The notes beneath the pieces were generated by a model that saw nothing but the letters and a program-made list of their open reading frames with translations, made no database searches and was not told the DNA's origin. A stretch of DNA of 32,950 bases, taken from Gemmatimonadota bacterium (GTDB taxonomy: Bacteria; Gemmatimonadota; Gemmatimonadetes; Longimicrobiales; Gaopeijiaceae). The first letter of the stretch is position 1. Each line of letters opens with the position of its first letter. The DNA lies in the NCBI GenBank assembly GCA_022340755.1, contig JAJDNI010000149.1, positions 1-32,950 of the forward strand, in the 5' to 3' direction. The translations under genes were made by a program, and so were the position numbers. Below are positions 21,001 to 30,032 of this stretch, piece after piece.

Positions 21001-22566
21001 ATGTACGACCCCCTCCGTGCAAAAGCCAAGATCGCGCTGTATACGGTCGTGGCCTTTCTCTTCGGATTGGGCCTGGCCAGCGGTATGGGCTGGACCGGCT
21101 CGTCCTACGCGCAGCCCGCCATCAACGAGGTACCGCAGGTGTCGCCCGCGGCGGTCAAGCCCGCCCAGGACCTGAGCGAAGCCTTCGTCAATCTGGCGGA
21201 CGTGGTCACGCCGGCAGTGGTGCGCATCGAGAGCCGTCGGCCCATCAGCGCCGACGATCGGCAGATGCCGGACATCTTCCGGCGCTTCTTCGATGTCCCC
21301 GACCAGGGAAGAGGCCAGGATCAGGCTCCACCTTCGCAGGGCGAGCTCGCCGGCGGAAGCGGATTCATCATCTCACCGGACGGGTACATCCTCACCAACA
21401 ACCACGTCGTCGAGGGATCCGATCAGATCCGGGTCTTCCTCCCGGATCGACGGTACTTCGACGCCAAGCTCATCGGCACCGATCCCTTCACGGACGTCGC
21501 GGTCATCAAGATCGAGGCCGGCGACTCCCTGCCCGCGATGAGCTTCGGCAACTCGGACAACGTGAAGGTCGGCGAGTGGATCCTGGCCATCGGCAATCCC
21601 GGGTTCGGCTCGTCGACGCAGCTCGACTTCACCGTGACCGCCGGCATCATCAGCGCCCGGGGACGTGGTCTCCAGCTGCTCCAGCGCGACCTGTACAACG
21701 ATCCGAACTACGGGCCCGACGCGGCGCCCTACGCCATCGAGGACTTCATTCAGACGGATGCGGTCATCAACCCCGGGAACTCCGGGGGCCCCATGGTCGA
21801 CCTGAACGGCCAGGTGGTGGGCATCAATTCGGCCATCGCGTCCCCCACGGGCTCGTACGCTGGATACGGATTCGCCATCCCCATCAATCTGGCCCGGCGG
21901 ATCATGGAAGACCTGATGCAATACGGACACGTCCAGCGTCCCCTCATCGGGGTGCGGATCCAGGACGTGGCCGCCGAGGACGCCGAGCTGTACAAGCTGC
22001 CCAAGGTATCGGGGGTGCTCGTGCAGGGCGTGACGGAAGGAGGCCCGTCGGAGGGGAAGCTGAAGCCCGAGGACGTCATCGTCTCCCTGGACGGCAAGCC
22101 AGTGGGTTACGTGGCCGAGCTTCAGGCGAAGATCGCGGAGCACCACCCCGGAGACGCGGTGAGCCTGAAGGTGTATCGCAAGGGGCGTCCGGTGGACGTG
22201 ACCGTGAAGCTCGGCGAGGCCCCCATCAACGATCAGGCGACGAGGACAGCTTCGCGCGAGGTCCACGCCGAGGAGCGCCTGGGCATCAACGTGGCGACCC
22301 TCGACGATCAGCTGGCGCGCCAATACGGGTACGACGAGGCCGGTGGCGTGATCCTCAGCGACGTGGCACGGGCCAGCCCGGCTGCCCGTCGGGGGCTCGG
22401 GGCATTCATCGGCGCCAAGCTGGTCCAGGTGAACGACACGCCGATCCGAACGCCCGACGACGTGCGCAGCGCCCTCGAGAAGGTGAAGGGCGGGGAGATC
22501 GTCTCCCTTCACCTCGAAGACATCCAGGGGGGCGCCCGGGTGATGAACATCCGTATGCCCAACTGA
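21001..22566 (+). CDS. HtrA/Deg-family periplasmic serine protease
   Basis: The product is 521 aa. An N-terminal signal or anchor helix (TVVAFLFGLGLASGMGW) directs it to the periplasm. The trypsin-like domain has the catalytic triad H135 (TNNHVVEG), D165 (FTDVAVIKI) and S261 (NPGNSGGPMVD). Two PDZ domains follow: about 315-415 (RPLIGVRIQDV...) and about 425-521 (GVILSDVARASPAARRG, IGAKLVQVND). This is DegP/DegQ architecture for quality control of exported proteins. ATG 21001 has AAGGAG five nt upstream; the adjacent ATG 20998 is only two nt from it. The gene follows dnaK's terminator. Confidence 0.95.
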   Translation: MYDPLRAKAKIALYTVVAFLFGLGLASGMGWTGSSYAQPAINEVPQVSPAAVKPAQDLSEAFVNLADVVTPAVVRIESRRPISADDRQMPDIFRRFFDVPDQGRGQDQAPPSQGELAGGSGFIISPDGYILTNNHVVEGSDQIRVFLPDRRYFDAKLIGTDPFTDVAVIKIEAGDSLPAMSFGNSDNVKVGEWILAIGNPGFGSSTQLDFTVTAGIISARGRGLQLLQRDLYNDPNYGPDAAPYAIEDFIQTDAVINPGNSGGPMVDLNGQVVGINSAIASPTGSYAGYGFAIPINLARRIMEDLMQYGHVQRPLIGVRIQDVAAEDAELYKLPKVSGVLVQGVTEGGPSEGKLKPEDVIVSLDGKPVGYVAELQAKIAEHHPGDAVSLKVYRKGRPVDVTVKLGEAPINDQATRTASREVHAEERLGINVATLDDQLARQYGYDEAGGVILSDVARASPAARRGLGAFIGAKLVQVNDTPIRTPDDVRSALEKVKGGEIVSLHLEDIQGGARVMNIRMPN

Positions 22567-22606
22567 GGCATCCGACAACGGCGCACGTCGCTGCGTTGGA
22601 CGACGG

Positions 22607-22644
22607 GAGAAGGGGCGCGGCCCAGCTCGCCCGCGCCCCTTCTC
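22607..22644 (+). terminator. terminator-like hairpin after the HtrA gene
   Basis: A perfect 14-bp inverted repeat (22607-22620 with 22631-22644) surrounds a 10-nt loop, 40 nt after the stop codon. The 3' arm ends CTTCTC, followed by GTCCGCC, so again there is no long U-tract. Confidence 0.65.
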
Positions 22645-22679
22645 GTCCGCCGAAGCGGCAGTCCCCACAAGTGGCGGCG

Positions 22680-22709
22680 TTGAAGGGCTTCGGTCGCGAG
22701 GTTTATCTT
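22680..22709 (+). promoter_or_regulatory. promoter for tRNA-Leu / trigger factor
   Basis: TTGAAG (22680-22685) is followed after 18 nt by TATCTT (22704-22709). It lies downstream of the HtrA terminator and about 100 nt upstream of the tRNA. The -10 is identical to those of the 23S and moxR promoters. Confidence 0.58.
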
Positions 22710-22814
22710 CCGTGCGTCACGAGTCGACCATCCGGTCGGTATCGGTACCGCCTGGAGCGAAGAGCGTGGGCTGGGCGAGCTTCGCGCGACAGCTGGTTGG
22801 CCGGTGGGCAACCT

Positions 22815-22897
22815 GCGAAAGTGGCGGAACTGGTAGACGCGCGAGATTTAGGATCTCGTGGCCTCGTGCCGTGGGGGTTCGAGTCCCCCCTTTCGCA
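22815..22897 (+). tRNA. tRNA-Leu (anticodon UAG)
   Basis: The 83-nt class II tRNA has acceptor arms GCGAAAG and CTTTCGC plus discriminator A at 22897. The D arm contains AACTGGTAGAC. The anticodon stem CGAGA/TCTCG encloses loop TTTAGGA with anticodon TAG at 22849-22851. A long variable arm is followed by a T arm GGGGGTTCGAGTCCCCC. It should read CUA and, by wobble, other CUN codons. CCA is not encoded (TTC follows). The gene sits 65 nt before trigger factor with no clear terminator between them. Confidence 0.96.
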
Positions 22898-22962
22898 TTC
22901 GGGGTCGGTTCCGCCGAACGGCCCGCGTTCTTTCTTTTTCCAGACCCGAGGCTGAGAAGGGC

Positions 22963-24237
22963 ATGAGCATAGACGGATCCCGACTGAAGGTGACGCTGCA
23001 GGAGCAAGAACGCTGGCGGCGCCGGCTGAGCATCACCGTCCCTGCCGCACTCGTGCAGGAGGAGGAGGGCAAGGCCGCCCGGAAGCTGGCCTCGCGCGTC
23101 AAGATGAAGGGGTTTCGGCAGGGTCGTGTCCCCTCGAAGGTCATCGAGGGCCGCTTCGCTGGCGCCCTCCGGCAGGAGGCGCTGGACAAGCTCATCGGAG
23201 AGGCGTACCGGCAGGCTTTGGCGGCCGAGAACCTCCGGCCGATCAGCGAAGGCGAGGTGGAGGAGGTCTCCTACGAGCCGGCCCAGGATCTCACCTTCGC
23301 CATCGCGTTCGACGTGCAGCCCCAGATCGAGCTGGGCCGGCTTGGAGGCTTCTCCATCGAGCGACCCCAGGCAGCCGTGACGGAGGAGCACGTCGAGGAG
23401 ATCCTGGGACGTATCCGGGAGCAGAACGGCGTTTGGCAGCCGGTGGAGGGTGGCGCCCCTTCGGACGGTGACCTGGTGAACGTGCGGATCCGCCGGCTGG
23501 ACGGGGACGACCCCTCGGCAGAGGGAAAGGAATACGAGTTCGTGCTGGGGCGCGGGGATGCCATCCCGGACATCGAGGCGTCTCTCAAGACCCTGGAGGC
23601 GGGTGGGACCGGGGAGTTCACGGTGACGTTCCCCGATGACTTCCCGGACGAGTCCAGGCGCGGGCAGCAGGAGCTGGTGGAGTTGTCGCTCCTCGGCCGC
23701 AAGACCCTCGAGCTCCCGCCAGTGGACGATGCGCTGGCCCGCCAGGCCGGAGCCTTCGAGAACCTAGCGGAGCTGAGGGCTCGCATCACAGAGGACCTCG
23801 AGAAGGACGCGGCGGCGCAGGGCGAGGCCATCGTACGTGGGCGGGTCCTCGACGCGCTCCTGGAAGCGAACCCGTTCGAGGTGCCGAAGTCGATGGTCGA
23901 TCGGTACGCAGACACCGTGCTGGGAGACCAGAAGCAGCTCAGCCCCGAGCGTCTGCACGAGATCCGGGAAAGCATCGCCCCCGAGGCCGAGCGGGCGGTC
24001 AAGCGACTTCTGGTGGTCGACCAGGTGGCCCAGATTCGGCAGCTCGACGCCACTGAAGAAGAAGTGGACCAGCGCGTCGAGGAGATCGCCGCGCAGAACG
24101 ACACCACTCCTGCCCAGGTCTACGCGAATCTGCAAAAGGCGGGTCGCCTGGAGAGCCTCGAGCGGGAGATCACGGAGACGAAGGTCTTCGACTTCCTGAA
24201 GAGCCAGTCAACCATCACGGACACCCCGGCCGTCTGA
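22963..24237 (+). CDS. tig: trigger factor (ribosome-bound chaperone, PPIase)
   Basis: The product is 424 aa. The N-terminal domain carries the ribosome-docking signature GFRQGRVP (residues 50-57) and the family's [16 protein letters not shown] helix. A FKBP-like domain follows (about 150-230, [28 protein letters not shown]), then the helical C-terminal chaperone domain. It binds nascent chains at the ribosome exit tunnel. ATG 22963 has GAAGG just upstream; the longer open frame runs back into the tRNA and is not real. clpP follows after 26 nt. Confidence 0.96.
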   Translation: MSIDGSRLKVTLQEQERWRRRLSITVPAALVQEEEGKAARKLASRVKMKGFRQGRVPSKVIEGRFAGALRQEALDKLIGEAYRQALAAENLRPISEGEVEEVSYEPAQDLTFAIAFDVQPQIELGRLGGFSIERPQAAVTEEHVEEILGRIREQNGVWQPVEGGAPSDGDLVNVRIRRLDGDDPSAEGKEYEFVLGRGDAIPDIEASLKTLEAGGTGEFTVTFPDDFPDESRRGQQELVELSLLGRKTLELPPVDDALARQAGAFENLAELRARITEDLEKDAAAQGEAIVRGRVLDALLEANPFEVPKSMVDRYADTVLGDQKQLSPERLHEIRESIAPEAERAVKRLLVVDQVAQIRQLDATEEEVDQRVEEIAAQNDTTPAQVYANLQKAGRLESLEREITETKVFDFLKSQSTITDTPAV

Positions 24238-24263
24238 CGCGGCCTCCCGAGCGAGACGCAGCC

Positions 24264-24884
24264 ATGCCGATCTATCCGCCGTACGTAATCGAGCGCACGA
24301 GCCGCGGTGAGCGCAGCTACGACATCTTCAGCCGGCTCCTCATGGACCGCATCGTGTTCCTGGGGAGCCCCATCGACGACAACGTCGCCAACATCATCGT
24401 GGCGCAGCTCCTCTTTCTCGACGCCGAGGACCCGGAGCGTGACATCTACATGTACATCAACTCCCCGGGCGGCGTGGTGTACGCGGGCATGGCCATCTAC
24501 GACACGATGCAGCACCTGCGTGCGCCTGTCTCCACGTTCTGCGTGGGCATGTGCGCCTCCATGGCGGCCGTCCTTCTCACCGCCGGCGAGAAGGGCAAGC
24601 GCAACGCGCTTCCCAACTCGCGTATCCTGATCCACCAGCCCTCCGGGGGGTCGCAGGGCACCGCGGCCGACGTCGAGATCGCCGCGAAGGAGATCCTGCA
24701 CCTGCGCGAGCAACTCAACCAGATCCTCTCGAAGCACACCGGCCAGCCGGTAGAGCGCATCGCGGAGGACGTGGACCGGGACCGGTTCATGAGCCCGATG
24801 GAAGCCATGGAGTACGGCCTCATCGACCGTGTGCTCGAGGGCCCGGTGCCGAACACCGGCAAGCCGAAGGACTCGCAGGATTGA
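24264..24884 (+). CDS. clpP: ATP-dependent Clp protease proteolytic subunit
   Basis: The product is 206 aa, a serine peptidase that forms the double-heptamer barrel. The catalytic triad is S99 (GMCASMAAV), H124 (ILIHQPSGG) and D173 (DVDRDRFMS). The N-terminal region [20 protein letters not shown] and the [18 protein letters not shown] segment are typical. The serine motif has Cys and Ala (GMCASMAA) where GMAASMGA is common, a conservative change. It is followed 84 nt later by its ATPase clpX. Ribosome-binding sequence is weak (GAGCGAG). Confidence 0.97.
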   Translation: MPIYPPYVIERTSRGERSYDIFSRLLMDRIVFLGSPIDDNVANIIVAQLLFLDAEDPERDIYMYINSPGGVVYAGMAIYDTMQHLRAPVSTFCVGMCASMAAVLLTAGEKGKRNALPNSRILIHQPSGGSQGTAADVEIAAKEILHLREQLNQILSKHTGQPVERIAEDVDRDRFMSPMEAMEYGLIDRVLEGPVPNTGKPKDSQD

Positions 24885-24968
24885 CGCGAGCCCGCGGAGA
24901 GGCTGCCCTTTCGGGCCGCAGTGGCATTAGCTTAAGGTCAGGCGCACCGCTGATGGAGCGAGGGCAAA

Positions 24969-26204
24969 ATGACGAGTGACAAACACCTCCGCTGCAGCTT
25001 CTGCGGGAAGTCCAAGGAGAGTGTCAAGAAGTTCATCTCCGGACCCAACGTGTACATCTGCAACGAGTGCATCTCACTCTGCAACGAGATCCTCGCGGAG
25101 GAAGAGGAGCGCGAAGCCCAGGAATCCGTCGTCCCCAGCCCGACGCCGGAGGAGGTCAAGGACGTCCTCGACCAGTACGTCATCGGTCAGGAGACCGCAA
25201 AGCGCGCTCTCGCCGTAGCGGTGTACAACCACTACAAGCGCGTCAATCACCAGGGCGTGCTGGACGAAGTGGAGATCGACAAGGCCAACATCCTTCTCAT
25301 GGGCCCCACCGGAGTCGGCAAGACGCTCCTGGCCCAGACCCTCGCCCGCATCCTGCACGTTCCGTTCACCATCGCCGACGCGACCACGCTCACCGAGGCG
25401 GGCTATGTCGGCGAGGACGTCGAGAACATCCTCGTGCGCCTTCTCCAGGCAGCGGATTTCAACATCGCCGAGTGCGAGCGGGGGATCGTCTACATCGACG
25501 AGCTCGACAAGATCGCCCGCAAGTCGGAGAACCCGTCCATCACCCGTGACGTGTCGGGAGAGGGCGTTCAGCAGGCCCTCCTCAAGATCCTGGAGGGAAC
25601 GGTTGCGAGCGTGCCACCTCAGGGGGGACGCAAGCATCCGCAGCAGGAGTACATCCAGATCAACACCCGCAACATCCTGTTCATCTGCGGCGGCGCGTTC
25701 GACGGGCTCGAGAAGATCGTGGAGGCACGAGTGGGAAAGCGCCGGATCGGTTTTTCCGGCACAGCGGAGAGTGGGGACGACTCCGGCAACGTGCTGCAGC
25801 ACGTAGAGCCCGAGGACCTTCAGAGGTACGGTCTGATCCCCGAGCTGGTGGGGCGCCTCCCGGTCACCGTGCACCTGGACGAGCTCGACGAGGATGCGCT
25901 CATTCGCATCCTCGAGGAGCCGAAGAACGCTCTCGTCAAGCAGTTCAAGAAGATGTTCGAGTTGGAGGGCATCGGCCTGACGTTTGACCGAGACGCCATC
26001 GGCGCCATCGCCAAGAAGACACTAGACCGGGGAACCGGGGCGCGAGGCCTGCGTTCGATCATCGAAGGACTCATGCGTGACGTCATGTTCGAGATCCCGT
26101 CGCGCAAGGACGTCCGCGAGGTTGTCGTGACGCAGGAGTGCGTCGAGAACGGGGTCGCACCCCTGCTGGTCCTCCGCCCGGAGGAGCGCAAGCTGGAAGC
26201 GTAG
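24969..26204 (+). CDS. clpX: Clp protease ATPase subunit ClpX
   Basis: The product is 411 aa, an AAA+ unfoldase feeding ClpP. The N-terminal zinc domain has [11 protein letters not shown] and YICNEC cysteine pairs. Walker A GPTGVGKT is at residues 112-119, Walker B is [11 protein letters not shown], the substrate pore loops include GYVGED and GGRKHPQQ, and the ClpP-docking IGF loop is present (KRRIGFSGT). Sensor 2 lies in [20 protein letters not shown] lies four nt before the ATG. It is co-oriented with clpP, and lon follows 140 nt later with its own promoter. Confidence 0.98.
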   Translation: MTSDKHLRCSFCGKSKESVKKFISGPNVYICNECISLCNEILAEEEEREAQESVVPSPTPEEVKDVLDQYVIGQETAKRALAVAVYNHYKRVNHQGVLDEVEIDKANILLMGPTGVGKTLLAQTLARILHVPFTIADATTLTEAGYVGEDVENILVRLLQAADFNIAECERGIVYIDELDKIARKSENPSITRDVSGEGVQQALLKILEGTVASVPPQGGRKHPQQEYIQINTRNILFICGGAFDGLEKIVEARVGKRRIGFSGTAESGDDSGNVLQHVEPEDLQRYGLIPELVGRLPVTVHLDELDEDALIRILEEPKNALVKQFKKMFELEGIGLTFDRDAIGAIAKKTLDRGTGARGLRSIIEGLMRDVMFEIPSRKDVREVVVTQECVENGVAPLLVLRPEERKLEA

Positions 26205-26271
26205 GGTAGGCGCCCAGAACGTCGCCTGGCCGACAAGTGCACGCCGAGCGCCACCTCGCAGGAGCCGATCC

Positions 26272-26300
26272 TTTTCAGGGGGCCGATGGCGGCGTACGAT
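26272..26300 (+). promoter_or_regulatory. candidate promoter of lon
   Basis: TTTTCA (26272-26277) and TACGAT (26295-26300) are 17 nt apart, each matching four of six consensus bases. The predicted start is about 38 nt before the lon ATG, in the 140-nt clpX-lon gap. Confidence 0.42.
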
Positions 26301-26344
26301 AGGCGCGACACAGCCCCCAGACCCCTCACCCTCCTGCGCTGCGG

Positions 26345-28756
26345 ATGGCCACCCTCTATCGGGCAGAAGACCAGATCGAGATTCCCGATCGCCTTCCGGT
26401 GATCGCGCTGCGGGACCTCGTCTTCTTTCCGTACATGGTTCTTCCCCTCCTCATCGGTCGGCCGCGTTCCGTGGTCGCGCTCGAGGAGGCACGACAGGGG
26501 AATGGTCTCGTGCTCCTCGTCGCGCAGAAGAACCCGGCCGCCGACGACCCCGGGACCCAGGAGCTGTTCCGGGTCGGATCCGTGGCACGGGTGGTTCAGG
26601 TGTCACCGCTGCCCGACGGCACCGCTCGGGTCGTTCTCGAGGGATTGGGTCGGGCCCGCATCCGCCGTCTCACCACCACCAGTGAGGCGTTGCGGGCTTC
26701 CATCGAGCTCCTCGTGCCGCGCGAGACCGACGACACCGCACCACCCTCGCGCGAAGCAGCGCGACTGGCCTCCGGAGTGACGAGGCTCTACGCCGAGTAC
26801 GCCCGGCTCCACGAGCGCATTCCGGACGAGCTACCGGGTGTCCTCGGCTCCGAAGGAGACCGCCTGCGCCTGGCGCATCTGGTGTCCGGACATTTGATCC
26901 TCCCCTCGCTGGAGAAGCAGCAGCTCCTCGAGGCCGAGGATGTCGTCAGGCAGCTGACGCTCCTCGGAGAGCTTCTGCTCAGGGAGCTGGAGATCCTGCG
27001 CATCGAAGCCAAGCTCGACCGCCAGATGCAGCTCCAGTTCGGGGAGGATCGGGACAAGGACTTCGGGCCCGGATTGAGGGCCGTCCACCGGGAGCCGCCC
27101 TCGGAGGAGTCGGACGAGTGGGAGGAGCTCGATGACGCGCTTCGGCAGGCGGATCTCTCTCCCCACGCCCGGGAGCGAGCCGAGAAGGAGCTCTCCCGAC
27201 TCCGCCGCCTGAACCCGGTGGCCCCCGAGTCGGCGGTGATCCGCACGTACCTGGATTGGATCCTGGCCCTGCCCTGGGCGGGACGGTCGCTCGACAACCT
27301 GGACGTGGCTCACGCTTCGGAGATCCTCGAGTCCCAGCATTTCGGCCTGACGGAGGTGAAGGAGCGCGTTCTGGATCACGTGGCCGTCCTTTCCCTGGTC
27401 CAGGAGATGCGAGGCCCGATCCTCTGCCTCGTAGGCCCGCCGGGCACCGGAAAGACTTCCCTCGGCAAGAGCATAGCGGAGGCATTGGGGCGGGAATTCG
27501 TTCGGGTGAGTCTGGGCGGCATCCGCGACGAAGCCGAGATCCGCGGTCACCGACGCACGTACGTGGGCGCGCTGCCGGGGAGGATCGTCCAGGGCATGCG
27601 CCGGAGCGGCACCGTGAATCCGGTCTTCCTTCTGGACGAGGTGGACAAGCTCGCCCACGACTTCCACGGAGATCCGGGAGCCGCGCTTCTCGAGGTCCTC
27701 GATCCCGAGCAGAATCGGAGCTTCACGGACCACTATCTCGAGCTCGAGTACGATCTCTCCGACGTGCTCTTTGTCGCCACGGCCAATACGCTGCAGGGCG
27801 TCCCTGAACCGCTGCGCGACCGCATGGAGGTGATCCGGCTCCCGGGATATCTGGATACGGAGAAGCGCGAGATCGCGCGACGGTTCCTCTGGCCCCGACA
27901 AGCCGCGCGTCACGGCCTCGGAAGGGACGCGGTGACCCTGGCCTCCGAGACCGTCGATGCCGTCATCGACCACTACACCCGCGAGGCCGGTGTGCGGGAG
28001 TTGGACCGTCGGCTGTCGCGCATCGCACGCAAGATGGCCCGGGCCCTCGCCGAGGGGAGTGGCGGTCCGGTGCACGTGAGCCCCGACAACCTCCGAGAGC
28101 TGCTGGGCCCACCCGCCTACCAGCCCACCGACCGGGACCAGGCCAACGAGCGCGTGGGGATCGCCAATGGATTGGCCTGGACCGCGGCGGGGGGCGAGGT
28201 GCTCGACGTGGAGGTGGCGATCGTCCCCGGAACCGGGAATCTGCGCTTGACCGGCACCCTCGGAGACGTGATGAAGGAGTCCGCCCAGGCCGCCGTCACC
28301 TACGCCCGGTCGCGGGCGGAGGTCCTGGGACTCTCTCCACACTTCCACGAGACGGTAGACGTGCACATCCACATACCCGAGGGCGCAACCCCGAAGGACG
28401 GTCCGTCGGCCGGGATCACCATCGCCCTGGCGCTCATCTCGGCGCTCACGAATGCCCCTACGCGGGCAGACATCGCCATGACGGGGGAGATCACCCTGAG
28501 AGGACGGGTGCTCGGCGTGGGAGGGATCAAGGAGAAGGCCGTGGCGGCACTGCGGGCCGGAATGCGCTCGGTGGTCCTTCCTGCGGCAAACGCCAACGAC
28601 CTCGAGCTTCTGCCGACGGAGGTCCGGGACCAGGTGAGCTTCACCCTGGTGCGCTCCATGGATGAGGTCATGGAAGCCGCACTGTACCGAAGCCCGACGC
28701 GTCACCCGAGGGTCCAGCTGCCGCCCGATCTCGGAGCGCCGCTTTCCCACGGATGA
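26345..28756 (+). CDS. lon: ATP-dependent protease Lon (LonA type)
   Basis: The product is 803 aa. An N-terminal substrate-recognition domain (IPDRLPVIALRDLVFFPYM onward) is followed by an AAA+ module (Walker A GPPGTGKT at residues 364-371, Walker B PVFLLDEVDKL, then DPEQNRSFTDHYLEL). The peptidase domain has the catalytic dyad S688 (PKDGPSAGIT) and K731 (GVGGIKEKAV). It degrades misfolded and short-lived regulatory proteins in the cytoplasm. ATG 26345 has no recognisable Shine-Dalgarno sequence (the upstream bases are CTGCGCTGCGG). The stop overlaps engB as ATGA. Confidence 0.98.
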   Translation: MATLYRAEDQIEIPDRLPVIALRDLVFFPYMVLPLLIGRPRSVVALEEARQGNGLVLLVAQKNPAADDPGTQELFRVGSVARVVQVSPLPDGTARVVLEGLGRARIRRLTTTSEALRASIELLVPRETDDTAPPSREAARLASGVTRLYAEYARLHERIPDELPGVLGSEGDRLRLAHLVSGHLILPSLEKQQLLEAEDVVRQLTLLGELLLRELEILRIEAKLDRQMQLQFGEDRDKDFGPGLRAVHREPPSEESDEWEELDDALRQADLSPHARERAEKELSRLRRLNPVAPESAVIRTYLDWILALPWAGRSLDNLDVAHASEILESQHFGLTEVKERVLDHVAVLSLVQEMRGPILCLVGPPGTGKTSLGKSIAEALGREFVRVSLGGIRDEAEIRGHRRTYVGALPGRIVQGMRRSGTVNPVFLLDEVDKLAHDFHGDPGAALLEVLDPEQNRSFTDHYLELEYDLSDVLFVATANTLQGVPEPLRDRMEVIRLPGYLDTEKREIARRFLWPRQAARHGLGRDAVTLASETVDAVIDHYTREAGVRELDRRLSRIARKMARALAEGSGGPVHVSPDNLRELLGPPAYQPTDRDQANERVGIANGLAWTAAGGEVLDVEVAIVPGTGNLRLTGTLGDVMKESAQAAVTYARSRAEVLGLSPHFHETVDVHIHIPEGATPKDGPSAGITIALALISALTNAPTRADIAMTGEITLRGRVLGVGGIKEKAVAALRAGMRSVVLPAANANDLELLPTEVRDQVSFTLVRSMDEVMEAALYRSPTRHPRVQLPPDLGAPLSHG

Positions 28757-29382
28757 AGATCCGCTCCGTGGAGTACGCCGGCACCATCGCCGAGCCTGGC
28801 GGACAGGCTCCGGGCGATCTGCTCCAGATCGCCTTCTCCGGGCGCTCCAACGTCGGGAAGTCCTCGCTGATCAACACGCTCCTGCGTCGCACGCGGAACA
28901 AGCTGGCGCATGTGTCGGGACGCCCGGGGAAGACGCGGGCACTCAACTTCTACCGGGTCAACGACGCGTTCTTCCTCGTCGACCTCCCCGGGCACGGCTA
29001 CGCGAGGGTGCCCGTCGCGGTCCGCGAGGCCTGGCAACAGCTCATCGAGTGGTATCTTGGGAAATCGGGCGCCGTTCGCGGCGTCGTCCACCTGGTGGAC
29101 GCGCGGCTGGCTCCCACGGAGCACGACCGGCGCATGGTGGAATACCTCTCGGAGCTCGGTATCCCGGCCCTCATCGTGCTGACGAAGATGGACAAGCTGA
29201 AACGATCGGAGCGAGAGAAGTCCATGTCGCGGGCCATGCGGGACCTTCAGGTGGCGGCGGAGCAGCTCGTGCCGTTCTCGTCTCGCACCGGCGAGGGGCG
29301 CGAAGCCCTGCTGGATGCCCTCGAGGCACTCATCGGAGGGGCCGAGGACACGGCGGGCCATCCCACCGGACGCGCGCCGTGA
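28753..29382 (+). CDS. engB: ribosome biogenesis GTPase EngB/YsxC
   Basis: The product is 209 aa, a GTPase for large-subunit assembly. The G motifs are complete: G1 GRSNVGKS (30-37), G2 GKTR (59-62), G3 DLPG (77-80, followed by HGYA), G4 TKMD (144-147) and G5 SSRTGEG. The start overlaps the lon stop (ATGA), and the stop overlaps the next GTG start (GTGA), so three proteins are translationally chained. The lon-engB adjacency is common in several phyla. Confidence 0.97.
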   Translation: MKIRSVEYAGTIAEPGGQAPGDLLQIAFSGRSNVGKSSLINTLLRRTRNKLAHVSGRPGKTRALNFYRVNDAFFLVDLPGHGYARVPVAVREAWQQLIEWYLGKSGAVRGVVHLVDARLAPTEHDRRMVEYLSELGIPALIVLTKMDKLKRSEREKSMSRAMRDLQVAAEQLVPFSSRTGEGREALLDALEALIGGAEDTAGHPTGRAP

Positions 29383-30008
29383 CGCCCCGCCGCAGGCGCC
29401 GCGTCCCGGGGATCCTGGCCGCGCTGGGGCTGACGGCGGGGTGTGCCGGCGCGCTGCCCATGGCGCAGCCCGGGCGACCCCCTGCCCTCCCCCCGGCCGG
29501 CTACGGAACGCTCCGCCAGGACGACATATCGGTGGATCTGACCAGCGGTGACCTCCGACTCAAGGTCACTCCTCTGGCCGAGTCCGTGACACGCCTCGCG
29601 GCACCGGACACGTATCAGAGACTCTCCGCCCTGGCCGGTCAGGTCCAGACCGAAGTGGTCCGGCGTACCGGGAGCGCCAATCCGGTGCTCTTCCTCGTAT
29701 CCGCGTACTCTGAGAGTCCCGACGTCCCCGTCGTGCCCGAGGAGCTCCAGCTGATCTCGAACGGAGTGCGTGTGCGGCCCGCGGCCATCGTGCCCGTCAC
29801 CGCTGGATGGGAACAGCGGCGGCTTCGGCAGCGACAGACCGAGATGGCCATCTACGCGTTCACCGGCGACGTGGATCTGGAAACCGACCTGGTGGTGGTC
29901 TACGGGCTCGAGCAGAGCAACGAGTGGAGTGCAATCCTGCCCAGGCTGCGGGCCGAACGGGCCCGCGTCCTGGCGCGGGCGGGGGGAGGAGACGCCGCGC
30001 TGCCCTGA
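29379..30008 (+). CDS. putative lipoprotein of unknown function
   Basis: The product is 209 aa. A basic N-terminus (RRRRR) and hydrophobic core lead to LTAGC, a lipobox-like site with the lipidated Cys at residue 22; the -3 residue is Thr, which is permitted but not ideal. A Pro-rich linker follows. The rest looks like a beta-rich soluble domain (DDISVDLTSGDLRLKVTPL, SNPVLFLVSAY-type strands) ending in an Arg-rich helix. I recognise no family. GTG 29379 overlaps the engB stop as GTGA, fixing the start and tying its expression to engB and lon. It is convergent with the sigma-54 regulator gene. Confidence 0.8.
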   Translation: MTPRRRRRVPGILAALGLTAGCAGALPMAQPGRPPALPPAGYGTLRQDDISVDLTSGDLRLKVTPLAESVTRLAAPDTYQRLSALAGQVQTEVVRRTGSANPVLFLVSAYSESPDVPVVPEELQLISNGVRVRPAAIVPVTAGWEQRRLRQRQTEMAIYAFTGDVDLETDLVVVYGLEQSNEWSAILPRLRAERARVLARAGGGDAALP

Positions 30009-30032
30009 GCGGCGCGGGGCGTCGACGGCTTC

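Noticed and set aside
20544-22955. 803-codon plus-strand frame across the dnaK end, the HtrA gene and the tRNA
   Set aside because: It runs in a different frame through recognised dnaK and HtrA coding sequence and contains Arg/Gly-rich nonsense; it is a GC-bias artefact.
24885-24968. Promoter before clpX using TAGCTT at 24928-24933
   Set aside because: No -35-like hexamer occurs at 16-18 nt. Read-through from clpP is a simpler explanation.
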